64,000 nucleotides of DNA from contig JAKUDP010000009.1 of the NCBI GenBank assembly GCA_022570795.1, positions 1,837,972 through 1,901,971 of the forward strand, in the 5' to 3' direction. Below are positions 1 to 9,707 of the stretch, in pieces. The notes below the pieces were generated by a model, which worked only from the letters and a program-made list of their open reading frames with translations, was not told where the DNA came from and did no database searches. Source of the DNA: Sphaerulina vaccinii (lineage: Eukaryota > Ascomycota > Dothideomycetes > Mycosphaerellales > Mycosphaerellaceae). Within the stretch, counting starts at the first letter, position 1. The number at the start of each line of letters is the position of its first letter. The translations under genes and the position numbers were made by a program.

Positions 1-3000
1 CTCATATCTATTGGTGTGGGAAGTCGAGTGCAGCTGGTCATGCTTGCTGTCTTCCTTGTGGTCGTGATCTAGCCAGAACAGGCGATGTCTCATACCGACC
101 ACAGCTGGATAGTCATCGACTGTCTCGAAATCTCGTAACTTGGGGTAAAGAGTGCCGCGGATGAGCCGAGAAATGGATGGGTGCATGCGCCGCTGAGTCT
201 CAAGCGTTACAAAGTCCAAGCCTTTCGAACCTGCCACGCGAGGCTGGACTAGGCGCTCGAAAAGTGAAATATCAAGCGCGATCTGCGACGCTGGGTTATC
301 CACGGACAGCTCATAGTTCTGGACCTTTGGTCGTAGTTGTTGATGATCGCCGATGAGAATCGCGTGCTCAAGAGATGGAAGCATTGCTGTCAGCAAGTGC
401 GCCTCCAACACCTCGCCAGCCTCTTCGACGACCAGAACCTTCGACGGAAGCTTGCGCAAATGTTTGAGACTTCTGGCCAATCCAGTTGTTGTGACGCCGA
501 TCACGCTGGCGTTGGAAAGAACACGCAGATCGAGATCACCACGCACTGAATCAATTTTGTCTTTATCATCGTTGTAGGATTCAAGTTGAATCTGTAAATC
601 CTCGTAGATATCTGACGTGATCGTCGAGAGCCACTGCTGATAGAGTATCAGGCGTCGGCCATGAGAAACTTCGTGTATGTCGATATGATCAGAGTCAGTC
701 TGCCGGTCTTGTAGAGAGGGCTGTTGTAATCCACCTTGCAGCCAGGCAGCCAAGACACTGTTGTTACCATGCCCACGAACAGTACGCCACCCTCCTTCAT
801 CCTCGGATGTAAGCAACTGAGTGTGGATTCTGGGACGAGTCGTTGATAGGAACGACATGATGGCCTTATCGGGGTTAGAGAGAACATCCTGCAGACGAGA
901 CAGTAGCCCGTGAATCAATCTGCCAGTCTCATCGATGTGAGCCTTTGCTTTACCAAACTCGTGGCCCTCGATCTTTGTGAAGCGATATCGCTGAGATACA
1001 GTGCGAAGGTTCACGGCGGCGAGACGTTCGCTCTTGGAACGAGATCCGATACGAATGAGCTGTTCCACTCCGGCATCGAAGAGGTGCTCCAGGAGCTGAT
1101 CCAGTGCATGATTGGTGTAGCACACGCAAATGATGGGTCCGAGTTTGGCGGCTTCTCTGCTTTTGAGCAATGTTTGGATGAGCTTCACGCCCGTGAATGA
1201 CTTGCCTGTTCCAGGAGGTCCTTGTATCAGGGCCAAAGCACTATTCAAGGCGTGCTTAGCGGCTTTCTGCTGCGCCTCATCAAGAATGCTCCTCGCCAGA
1301 GTCGCATCAACATCGGCCTCCCTATTGCCTGTACACGCGGCATCTCGATCCCCCTTTGGTAGCAGGTTGCTAAGATCGTGCTGGAAGCCTGGCGTGCTTG
1401 AGTAAGCTGGTGGATGCTGTTTAATATTGTCCGAGCCAGGTACCAGAAGATCCGCAAAAGGCACGTCGAGCGCCTCTGCCATGTGTTTCAAAGCAGCCAA
1501 GGTGGGCCCAAAGGCTGGCAGTAGCACGCCAGGGAACTCTACCAGACACATGCGGTCGCCCGTCCACTGTGCGCAGCTGCTCAGAAGATCTGCAGCGGCT
1601 TCCGGATCAGTGGTTGTGAGCTTCGCAACAATGTAGGCAGTCTTGGGGTCTTGATGCAGGCCATATGTCTCCTTGAGTGGCTTCGAGCGAGTCTTGCCAG
1701 GAGGCTGAAATCCCGGATTGTGGACCACAAGAAAGGCTGCTTTTCCTTGCGATGACAGCAGGCAAATCAAAGAGTCGCCGGCCAGCTTTCGAGACTCTGT
1801 CCACCAGTCCTCGCGTTGGCGGAGAGTCTTCTTGGCAAGTGTGGCTGGCTGGTTGAATCTGAAGACGAAGAGAAGTCCATCTTGGTTCTCGAATGCCACG
1901 TTCTCGAGGAAGACGTCGTGGTATACATTCGTGCGTGCGCCTTGTTGATGCGCAACGAGGACCTCTTCTGGATTCTGCAAGCATTGCAGCTGAAACTTGG
2001 CCGCGTCTCTAAGTTGGCCTACAGTATCTTCTCTGACAAGACGGAAGTGGCGATCAACAAGCCCAGCGAGACCAGGACGATGCCATTGTGACGGCTCTTC
2101 ACGCGGCAAATATTCTACTCGCTCGCTTTCAATCTCTCCACGAGTCGGCAGCACCTGTATGTCGCGTATGTCGTCGCTGTCGTTGTCATGGCGAGGCCCA
2201 TACTCCGAGAGATGACCAGGCAGATCCTGGCTGACCGTGAAGGTGGGACGTATCGTGCCTGCCTTCTCTTTCTGCACGTTTGCGCGACTTTCAGGAATGC
2301 TACTGCCAAGTTTGAACAGTGTCTGTACGGTGCGTAGGTCTCGCTCAGTCGATCGCGTAAGGGTTGTAAGATCAAGCAGAGCCACTAAGGCCTCGGCAGT
2401 AGCTTGTAGGGATGTGTTGACTTTGGCTGCACTGTTGCCCTGCAGCATACTCGCCAGGACAGAGAAACATATAGCGAGCTCTGCTTCATCTGGATTGGCG
2501 GACAGGTGGCGTACGGCCGCACGGAGGATCATTGAGCCTTGGTCGCCATTGATGCCATACAGGTCGTTGAGGAGTGTGCCAAGGCGCACTTGGACAACCA
2601 TGGACTGCATCACACTCTCGTGCGACAGGATTCTGAAGTATGGGAGGAGCAGCTTGCGCCAGAATGCTGCTAGTTGCTGATCGTCGACCTGGTCCAGGTC
2701 TCTAGAGACAAGCTCTCGCACTCGTGTAAGACCTTGCTCAGTAGCCAGCTCTTGAATGACAAATTGCATGATCTCGCTGTCCGACTCGACCAGTTCAAGC
2801 GCCCTATCGATAAAGTCCGCCAGCTTCTCGTCACCGAGCGGCCGGCTTTTTCTGGCGTCCTTTGGTATCGAGAATCGCCATTTCTTTAGCATCTCTGCCG
2901 GGGCTTCATGTGTAGCATTGCGACGCACACTCGCACTCGGCGGGCCAGTGGGCTTGTCGATGACTGGAGCTGCAGGTGCCGCCGGATCGTGGGAGAATTT

Positions 3001-3063
3001 GCACTTCTTGCCATACAGACACTTGCCTTTCGCGAAGTGTCTGCAGGCGAGCTTCTTCGCCAT
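1..3063 (-). CDS. ZNFX1/NFX1-like SF1 helicase with N-terminal CCCH zinc finger (partial, C-terminus beyond window)
   Basis: One uninterrupted minus-strand frame of 1021 codons runs from an ATG at 3063 off the left edge; an in-frame TAA lies upstream and no earlier ATG, so the start is well fixed. Residues C7, C15, C21 and H25 form a CX7CX5CX3H zinc finger (RNA-binding type). The helicase core shows Walker A GPPGTGKS at 615-622, a motif II variant EEAGE at about 880-884 in place of DEAD/DEXXQ, motif III GDHQQL at about 905-910, and a TQRRMHPS segment further on. This order is that of Upf1/NFX1-type superfamily 1 helicases; the CCCH finger followed by a long helical region (~60-600) resembles fungal ZNFX1-like proteins. 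A role in RNA quality control or small-RNA/heterochromatin pathways is inference from the family. No intron is needed in the visible part. The C-terminal helicase half and any NFX1-type fingers are not visible. Confidence 0.9.
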   Translation of the reverse strand, partial: MAKKLACRHFAKGKCLYGKKCKFSHDPAAPAAPVIDKPTGPPSASVRRNATHEAPAEMLKKWRFSIPKDARKSRPLGDEKLADFIDRALELVESDSEIMQFVIQELATEQGLTRVRELVSRDLDQVDDQQLAAFWRKLLLPYFRILSHESVMQSMVVQVRLGTLLNDLYGINGDQGSMILRAAVRHLSANPDEAELAICFSVLASMLQGNSAAKVNTSLQATAEALVALLDLTTLTRSTERDLRTVQTLFKLGSSIPESRANVQKEKAGTIRPTFTVSQDLPGHLSEYGPRHDNDSDDIRDIQVLPTRGEIESERVEYLPREEPSQWHRPGLAGLVDRHFRLVREDTVGQLRDAAKFQLQCLQNPEEVLVAHQQGARTNVYHDVFLENVAFENQDGLLFVFRFNQPATLAKKTLRQREDWWTESRKLAGDSLICLLSSQGKAAFLVVHNPGFQPPGKTRSKPLKETYGLHQDPKTAYIVAKLTTTDPEAAADLLSSCAQWTGDRMCLVEFPGVLLPAFGPTLAALKHMAEALDVPFADLLVPGSDNIKQHPPAYSSTPGFQHDLSNLLPKGDRDAACTGNREADVDATLARSILDEAQQKAAKHALNSALALIQGPPGTGKSFTGVKLIQTLLKSREAAKLGPIICVCYTNHALDQLLEHLFDAGVEQLIRIGSRSKSERLAAVNLRTVSQRYRFTKIEGHEFGKAKAHIDETGRLIHGLLSRLQDVLSNPDKAIMSFLSTTRPRIHTQLLTSEDEGGWRTVRGHGNNSVLAAWLQGGLQQPSLQDRQTDSDHIDIHEVSHGRRLILYQQWLSTITSDIYEDLQIQLESYNDDKDKIDSVRGDLDLRVLSNASVIGVTTTGLARSLKHLRKLPSKVLVVEEAGEVLEAHLLTAMLPSLEHAILIGDHQQLRPKVQNYELSVDNPASQIALDISLFERLVQPRVAGSKGLDFVTLETQRRMHPSISRLIRGTLYPKLRDFETVDDYPAVVGMRHRLFWLDHDHKEDSKHDQLHSTSHTNRYE

Positions 3064-4095
3064 CAGCGCGAGGCTCGAGAATGAGTTCGAATGCCAGACG
3101 TGTATTAGTTACCGGTCCAGGCGCTGCAGAAGATGAAGATTGAGCCCTTTGCCACGTGAGTTGGGCGCTAAAATGCCGTGCGTCGTTTTGGCCAGAGGTT
3201 GATTGTATCCTGCAGTTTCTGGATCTTGAGTAGTCTAAAGGAACCTTTGATGTCCAGATTGCAGAGATGAGTCAGTATCTGTTGTGAGAAAAGTGGTTGC
3301 AAGTCGAAATTAGTGGAGGCAAACAGAAACCGTTTGAGAGAAGCCTTCCCGTTGCAGGGGTGACACGCAACGCGCAGCACGACGCGTGAAGTGAAGTGAA
3401 GTGCTCCAAGACATGCAGTCAAGCGTCAGGGATCCTCGCCGGAAAGTGGCTCGATAGCAAATGCTTCCGCTCTGCAGATGCAAGAGCCCGGTCCTCGAGC
3501 GTGGACAGAGACGGATTTGCGAGGGAACAGCAAATGCTTGCCGCGAGTATACACCACTCTGGCAACATGTTCTGGTCTATCAACACCCTCATCGTTCGCC
3601 GCGCTGTACAGAGACTTATCATCCATACCTGGTCGATTGCCTGCTGTCGCGCATGACTGGCAACATGGCGCGTAGCCATGGACTCACTTCAAGTTCTCTT
3701 TGCAATAATGCCATCCTGGGTCTGCCACAACCTCGCAGCCTAAGCACGTACACAAAGCTTGTACGCCTACATTGATTGCATTACTGCAGCATCTATATCT
3801 CTTCCAAGTCGCGTCTACTTCTTGTGCTGGGCACTCCATCGGGCGTCGTCGAACGGGCTACTCGAGGCTGTGGTATGGTACGACTGCTGAGGCATAAGGG
3901 AACAATAGGCTGATGAGTTTCGCCAAAAGCAGTACAGGGACTGGCCGCACGAAAAGTGATGAGCATCGTCGTGAGAAAGACCACAGAAGATGTAAGACGC
4001 GACATGATGAAATGTCGGATACTGTAGCTTCAGACGCGGACAGCCTCAAAGCGGCATGGTGGCGATTGGTCTCGGCCTGAGACTACGAAAACCAT
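3064..4095. other. Intergenic region, helicase 5' side / lyase 3' side
   Basis: About 1 kb between the start of the helicase gene and the last exon of the ThDP enzyme. Several overlapping short open frames exist on both strands but none shows a domain, a consistent codon pattern or splice support. It should hold the helicase promoter; no clear TATA element or repeat was seen. Confidence 0.5.
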
Positions 4096-5991
4096 CTACA
4101 ACTTCTGTTCTTTCTTCTTTGGCGCCATATCCAGCCACGAAAAGTCCTGTTAAAAGTCAGCTGAATACATCCATCATCAACTCACAGCAGATCATGCACT
4201 CACCATGGCAAGGTCAGCCTGCGGGTCGATGATGACATTGACCACTACTGGCACCTTTGCTTTGAAGCCTACTTCAGTCGCTTTTCTCAGCTCATCTGGA
4301 GTTCGAGCCACGATACCAATGCCACCTGCCATCTCTGCTATCTTCTGGTAATCGGTCTGGTATCCTAGAGACCAAGCGGTCAATCCGGCGCCCTTTTCAT
4401 GCGTGGTGCCAGCGACAGTATTCTTTCGCCTCGCTTCCCACTCCTCCGACGTGTTTGTGTCACCACGATACAGCCCACTGTTGTTCATGATGAAGATCAG
4501 GATGTCCATTTGGAAGCGAGCCATGGTCTCAACCTCCATACCAGAGAAGCCAAATGCGCTATCTCCTTCGATAGCCACGATCTTCTTGCGACCAGAAGCA
4601 CCAGCTGTGCCCTCAGGAGTAGGAAGATTATATGCCGCCCATGCTGCGATTGCATAGCCAAGGCCTACACCCATCGTAGCGTACGTTCCGGCGTCGAGCT
4701 TCAGTCGCGGATGCTCCATAGTGAAGATGGACCGGGAGATGTCCATTGCGTTCGCACCTTCCGAGACATACACGATGTCGCCATTCTGGGGAGTCGATAA
4801 GCTGTTCAACGTGCTCTTGATCACCCCGAAGGAATGCTCGAAGGAAATCGGCAGCTCGTCTGAGGCTGCCTTCTTTGCTGCTCTATCCTCATTCCTCGAC
4901 TTTGCGGCTTCAAGAGTGGCACTAAAAGGAGACGATGCACTCTGCCATTTCCAGTCTTCAAGATTGGCCACGATCCTTTCAACCACCAAGCCCACGTCAC
5001 CAACTAGCGAGAGCTCCGGATGCCCTCCATTCTTTCCAAGTTCGTCTCCGGTGATATCGACCTGAATAATCGTAGCATTTGGGCTCCACTTTGGAGGCAG
5101 ACCAAACGACAGGATCCAGTTGAGCTTTGCGCCCAGCACCAGAATGACATCGGCTTCTTTAAGCGCTGTCGAGCGTGCTGCTGAGTAGTTGTTTGGGCTC
5201 GAATCAGCAATCACTCCTTTACCCATAGGCGTTGGCACAAATGGAAGGCCAGTCTTCTGTACCAAAGCATTGATATGTTTCTCTGCGCGAGCATATGCTG
5301 CGCCCTTGCCTATCACGACTAAGGGCGCCTTGGCTGACTTCAAGGCTTCAACAGCTTCTCTAATCTTATGTTCTGGAGCCACGGACATGGGCGCTTCAGC
5401 GAAAGCTTTGAGCTTGTTGCGAGGCACATCGAAGTGGCCTAGGATGAGATTGGCTGGCAAGTCAACAAACGCTGGGCCGGGTCTGCCAAAGTACGCTGCA
5501 CGATACGCATCCCGTACGAACTTTGGGATCAGGTCTGGAGTTGGCGGACGTACTGCTGCCTTTGCGTAAGGTGTGATCATGGATATTGCGTCCACTTCTT
5601 GAAAAGCTCCTCTGCCTGCATTGTGTGTTTCGGAAGATCCAGCAAGTACCAGCAACGGCCATGAGTTCGCAGCAGCATGTGGGATCTGCAGTGAATGTTA
5701 GTCTTTCGATCGATCTTATTGAGTGACTGCAGAAAGGCTACATACACCAGCGAAGGCGTGGATGATGCCAGGTCCTCCGACACATATCATCACGCCTGGC
5801 CTGCCAGTCAAGTAGCCATAAGCTGAAGCGGCGTAAACAGCAGCCTGCTCATTGCGAAAACTGATGAATCTAATGCCTAGATACAGTCCTTCTTGACCAA
5901 TGTCTGTTACTGGCAGGCCTGGCAAGCCGAATATGACCTTTACGCCCAAGTCATGAAGTGCTTGAGCGATGATTTTGGCTCCGTAAGTCAT
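4096..5991 (-). CDS. ThDP-dependent 2-hydroxyacyl-CoA lyase / oxalyl-CoA decarboxylase-like enzyme (3 exons)
   Basis: Proposed exons, minus strand: 5991-5746, 5685-4204 and 4146-4096, giving 592 residues. Intron 1 (5745-5686) has a GTATGT donor and a CTAAC branch; intron 2 (4203-4147) has GTGAGT, a CTGAC branch and TAACAG. The N-terminal pyrimidine-binding domain carries the cofactor-activating Glu (E48, in FRNEQAAVYAA). The C-terminal domain carries the ThDP/Mg signature starting GDSAFGF at ~454 and ending NNSGLY. The sequence follows the peroxisomal HACL1/oxalyl-CoA decarboxylase branch (yeast Pxp1-like) rather than acetolactate synthase. Splicing of intron 2 replaces a short MVSA end with an exon ending KKKEQKL, a PTS1-like tail. 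Expected chemistry is cleavage or decarboxylation of a 2-hydroxyacyl- or oxalyl-CoA; which one cannot be told from sequence. The acyl-CoA synthetase lies just upstream on the same strand. Confidence 0.9.
4147..4203 (-). other. Predicted last intron of the ThDP enzyme gene
   Basis: A 57-bp intron with GTGAGT donor, CAGCTGAC branch region and TTTTAACAG acceptor. Removing it keeps the frame and adds 16 residues after ADLAM; retaining it gives a stop after four residues. Confidence 0.75.
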
Positions 5992-6355
5992 GTTTGCTGT
6001 GGTGATGAATGTACGAACTCAGGAGGCTGCATCGATATGCTCACATAGCAACAAGCCAGTACACTAGATCTACAAGCCCGATTTTCGCAGCTGACGATCA
6101 ACAGAGAGTCTGCGGGGACATGCATACCGACCCCGAGGTCAACGTGCATGAAGGATGCAGAACATGGCTCAGGCCAAGGTAGCTGCCAAGGACCGTTCGA
6201 CACGAGGCATCTCGGGTCAAGGGAATACTACTTCATCAACTGATTCGTGGTCAAGTGTAGCGAGAGAGATAAGGATCGTTGCCGGGAATAAGAAATGTGC
6301 TTTTTGAGAAGCAAGCGACACGAAGCAGCCGCTGTAATGCTAGGTAGGTGGTTGA
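5992..6355. other. Intergenic region between two co-oriented minus-strand genes
   Basis: 364 bp separating the acyl-CoA synthetase stop from the ThDP enzyme start. It should contain the ThDP enzyme promoter. No gene, repeat or convincing regulatory motif seen. Confidence 0.5.
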
Positions 6356-8134
6356 CTATGGCTTCACTAAATCGTCCACCAGCTTCCTCAAGTCAGGCTT
6401 ACTGATCTTCCCACTCGTAGTCTTCGGCCAGTCATCAGGTGCTTTGCCATCTCCAAGCCAGAAGAAGTATCTTGGTGCTTTGAACCTTGCCAACTTCTCC
6501 CTAACGAATGCTCGTAGTTCATCATCACTTGGCCGCTTATCTGCATAGCCTTCTCTCAGCTCGACGAACGCTAGAAGCTCTTCTCCATACTTGTCATCAG
6601 CAACGCCAACAATAGACGCCTGTGCGATGGCCTGATGCTCGATTAATCTGTCCTCGATCTCCATTGGTGAAATGTTCTCGCCACCACGAATGATGAGGTC
6701 TTTGATACGACCTGAAATGATAAAGTAGCCTTCTTTCTCGAGGTAGCCTTCGTCCCCAGTGTGCATCCACTTTCGTAGAACAGTGCCATCGCCTAGACCA
6801 CCGACTCCACCGGGTTCTAGATCTTCTGGGTGATACTTTAAAGCCTCGTCAGTCTTCTTCTTGTTGTTCAGATATTCGGACATTTGCCCATATCCGCTAG
6901 CGACTATCTCGCCTTTCTCACCCCAGGGTAAGACAATTCCAGTATCAGGTTTCACGATTTTCGCGATGAAGTGCGGAAATAGCCTGCCAGCCGTCTTGAT
7001 GCGTTTCTCATACGGATCTGTTTCATGCATCATGCTGACGAAAGATGAGAGCTCAGTCATACCCCAACAGGTGTACAACCTGGGCACTGGAAACCTGGTG
7101 ACAATGCGGCGTAGAAGTTCTGGTGGCATAGCTGCACCAGCGATGATACCAAACTTGATCGTGGACCGATCTATTGAATCGAACTCCTTCTGCTCCATCT
7201 CCGTGACGAACATGGTCGGCACGCCATAGATGGCCGTACACTTGTATCGTTCCACGCAACGTAAAGTGGCCGATGAGTTGAAGATCTCATGTGGTAGGAC
7301 GAGCGCTGATCCGCCCACAGTGCTCGAGCTGATGCCAACAATCATACCGAAGGAGTGGAAGAGTGGAACAGGCAGGCAGATCCGGTCTTGGTCTGTCATG
7401 CGTGTTTGTTGCCAGATGTAGCGACCGCAGTTCATGATGTTGTAATGTGATAATGCCACCGACTTCGGCAGTCCTGTAGAACCAGACGTGAACTGAACGT
7501 TGACCATATCGTGCGGTGAGATCTCAACTTTCGGTAGTTGTCCAATGTCTCCGTCGAATTGCTCGATGTACTCTTCGTACCTAGCCGACCTTGCTAGTGA
7601 TCCGGACAGCTTATACTTCTGCTCGATGTCGTCCATGATGATGAATTTGATAATTGTAGGTACTTCTTCTGCTATCTTAGGAAGTGTCTTTGTGTTGTCG
7701 TAATATGTGAACCCTGGGCTGGCGACCATCATCTTCGGTCGTACGATCTTCAATAGTGCCAACATTTCCGATTCTGTGTAGGCATAGTTGAGCAGCACGA
7801 GCGCAGCACCCAGCCTCGTGCACGCAAAGAAGGTCTCGAAGTATTCGACTCTGCTGCCCAACGATATTGCCACCAAGTCGCCTTTGCCGATGCCATCCTG
7901 TGCCATTGCTCGTGCCAGCTTGATACTACGCTCACGGAGGGCGGACCACGATAACGTGAGGCCATTTTGCGGATGCGATATGACCGCTGGTCTATCACCC
8001 CGAACTTCTGCGTTGTGGTCTAGCAATTCTGCAAAGGTCAGTGTCAGAGGTACTGGTGCCGAAGGACCGTACACTATTGAAGGTGGCCGGTCATCCAAGA
8101 TTCCAGGTTGTCCGGCGCTCTCGTCTGCAGCCAT
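6356..8134 (-). CDS. Acyl-CoA synthetase (AMP-forming, ANL superfamily, ACSF2/FadD-like)
   Basis: Single-exon gene of 592 residues that activates a carboxylic acid to its CoA thioester through an acyl-adenylate. Visible motifs in order: the AMP-binding P-loop TSGSTGLPKS at ~215-224; YTCWGMTE (A5) near 353; HTGDEGYLEKEGYF (A7) near 455; the hinge GRIKDLIIRGGENISPMEIE (A8) at ~472-491; and the catalytic lysine motif TTSGKISK (A10) near the C-terminus. Length and motif order match medium/long-chain acyl-CoA synthetases. The substrate cannot be assigned; because the neighbour is oxalyl-CoA decarboxylase-like, an oxalate/AAE3-type ligase was considered, but nothing specific supports it. The C-terminus DDLVKP is not a PTS1 and no downstream exon of plausible intron length was found. 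It is divergent from the thiolase-like gene across a 415-bp intergenic region. Confidence 0.93.
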   Translation of the reverse strand: MAADESAGQPGILDDRPPSIVYGPSAPVPLTLTFAELLDHNAEVRGDRPAVISHPQNGLTLSWSALRERSIKLARAMAQDGIGKGDLVAISLGSRVEYFETFFACTRLGAALVLLNYAYTESEMLALLKIVRPKMMVASPGFTYYDNTKTLPKIAEEVPTIIKFIIMDDIEQKYKLSGSLARSARYEEYIEQFDGDIGQLPKVEISPHDMVNVQFTSGSTGLPKSVALSHYNIMNCGRYIWQQTRMTDQDRICLPVPLFHSFGMIVGISSSTVGGSALVLPHEIFNSSATLRCVERYKCTAIYGVPTMFVTEMEQKEFDSIDRSTIKFGIIAGAAMPPELLRRIVTRFPVPRLYTCWGMTELSSFVSMMHETDPYEKRIKTAGRLFPHFIAKIVKPDTGIVLPWGEKGEIVASGYGQMSEYLNNKKKTDEALKYHPEDLEPGGVGGLGDGTVLRKWMHTGDEGYLEKEGYFIISGRIKDLIIRGGENISPMEIEDRLIEHQAIAQASIVGVADDKYGEELLAFVELREGYADKRPSDDELRAFVREKLARFKAPRYFFWLGDGKAPDDWPKTTSGKISKPDLRKLVDDLVKP

Positions 8135-8549
8135 CTTGTCAAGCCAGACTGGAAAATAGTATTTTCAGATCCACGCAGTGTTGCAGTGACTCCCAATTGT
8201 CAATTGCTCTATTCTGTTGTCAAAGCGAAGTTGTTTCGACGCCGGCACTAGCGATCTGCATCGACTTCAGATTCCTCATTCCTGCACATGATCGAGTTCG
8301 TCTCGAGGCAAGTGCTCCGAAACCTGCATGCACACGAGAGACGTCAATGGCTGTATATGTATGCACAGTCTTGAGGGGGATCGACAATGGTATGCACAAT
8401 CAGCGAGACGACTCCGCACGCCCGCGAATCCCCGCGAAGCTTGTTTTGCGTGGTAAAGATGCGCAAGAAGTTGAGAGCCAAAAAGTCGGTCGCGTCAAAA
8501 GACGGCTTCAGTTTCGTATACTGTCTTCCACCTAGTAGAATATGTTATC
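8135..8549. promoter_or_regulatory. Bidirectional promoter region, acyl-CoA synthetase / thiolase-like gene
   Basis: 415 bp between divergent start codons, so both promoters must lie here. No strong TATA box or repeated operator was identified. Sharing one region would allow co-regulation of the two acyl-CoA genes (inference). Confidence 0.55.
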
Positions 8550-9707
8550 ATGATGCGTATCTCGAAAGCTCACGTTGCTGGAGTGGGCGTGGCGGAAGCT
8601 GGAGACATTTCTTTGCTCGAGCCTGCCATTGCTGCTGGCACGAGAGCATTGCTTGACGCAGGCGTAACATACTCGGACCTAGAGCAGAGCATCGCGTGCT
8701 TCCAAGATGAACTGCGGATACCACGACAATGCTTCGATGCGTTCGGAATGGAGGGTGCGCCATGCCATGAGATGAGCAACAGCTCGGGGCTGTTCACAGC
8801 AGTCCAGTGTATCCGGTCGCGGCAATCAGATTGTGTACTCGTGATAGGTCTTGACACTGTAAGTATATATCGACAAGCATAGCGCTCGATCAAGCTGAGA
8901 TTTGGCCAGGATGCCAACATATCGAACAACGCGCAGGCGAGTCGTCGGGAACGCAAGATCATAAATCGAAAACAATAGCTGATTGATGGTTCTCAGGCTT
9001 CTGTCGTCGCTTTCGTGCTTGTTTCCGACCTCTTCCTGACATCCCACGCATACCTCAAGGACTCTGCAATTTGCATTAATGGCTTCTCCTTATCAGACCA
9101 GGTGTACTCGCGATCGTTAGGAGGACCAGATGCGACTCGTACTTTCACGAAAGCAGCGAGAGATGCGCTTAGCCAGGCGCAGCTGAAACCGACCGATATT
9201 CAGTTGTTGCATTTGCCACAAGCATTGCGGAACAGCCTTCCGCGAGTGCTCGCAGGGTTCGATGCGGCAGCCTCTGAGCTCTCGAGACCGCTGACATCTC
9301 AGAGCGGTACTGTCGGGCTCGGAGTACTCTGTAAACTTGGTAAGACACCTAGAACACATGTTCGATCTCTTGCTCACGCGTCAATAGTATGGCAATTTCG
9401 AGGTTGGGCTAACGGTCTGCCATTGCAAGCACACAACTGCTTATTGTACACGTCCGGGCCACGCGAGAGTGCGAGCATCTTGATAATCAGTCGTTCCGAT
9501 AGGCGAGCCGCGTTGAAGTGGGAAGAGGTTCGGGATGTAAGAGACGGCAGAGAGCGCCTTGGGTACAATCCCGCTGTGGAAACGAGGAATATTTGTATCG
9601 AGGACGTGGAAGCTGTAAGAGCACGAGCTCACTTCGTGCCTGAGAATCAGTCACAGCGAGCACTGCCGAAGAAAGGTGGTGACCGCGCAGCTTTGGCGAG
9701 ATTGTGA
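8550..9707 (+). CDS. SCP-x/thiolase-like protein lacking the canonical nucleophile motif (spliced)
   Basis: Exons 8550-8858, 8997-9339 and 9388-9707 give about 323 residues. The 48-bp intron at 9340-9387 (GTAAGA...ATAG) is supported because its removal restores KLVWQFRGWAN, close to the ELVWQLRGWA segment of SCP-x thiolases. The region 8859-8996 is either one 138-bp intron, or a 51-bp intron, a 27-bp exon (DANISNNAQ) and a 60-bp GC-AG intron. The N-terminus (HVAGVGVAEAG) and SDCVLVIGLDT fit the thiolase fold, but where thiolases carry N-x-C-x-T-G this protein has HEMSNSSGLF, and the GHP-type histidine motif reads TSQSGTVGLG. About 70 residues of the usual insert are absent. The C-terminus AALARL is a good PTS1 (ARL). 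It may be a non-thiolytic thiolase-fold protein such as an Ltp2/DitF-type aldolase, or a decayed thiolase. Confidence 0.75.
8859..8996 (+). other. Intron region, possible 27-bp microexon with GC-AG intron
   Basis: Starts GTAAGT at 8859 and ends TTCTCAG at 8996. An internal acceptor at 8908-8909 and a GCGAGT donor at 8937 would define a phase-0 exon at 8910-8936 encoding DANISNNAQ, which joined to ASVVAFVLVSDLF resembles the conserved P-x-x-D-G-A-A-A-x-V-L-x-S-E segment of thiolases. Both resulting introns (51 and 60 bp) have the size usual here. Confidence 0.5.

Noticed and set aside
337..3136. Many plus-strand open frames over the left 3 kb
   Set aside because: They are antisense shadows of the uninterrupted 1021-codon minus-strand helicase frame.
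3396..3775. Overlapping frames on both strands (up to 104 codons)
   Set aside because: No domain, signal peptide, splice support or preference for one frame.
3793..4005. 70-residue minus frame with a weak signal-peptide-like start (MSRLTSSVVFLTTML)
   Set aside because: Low cysteine content, no intron or homology cue; too short to support as a gene.
6280..6356. A hidden terminal exon giving the acyl-CoA synthetase a PTS1
   Set aside because: The only GT...AG pair leaves an intron of about 28 bp, too short, and no PTS1 results.
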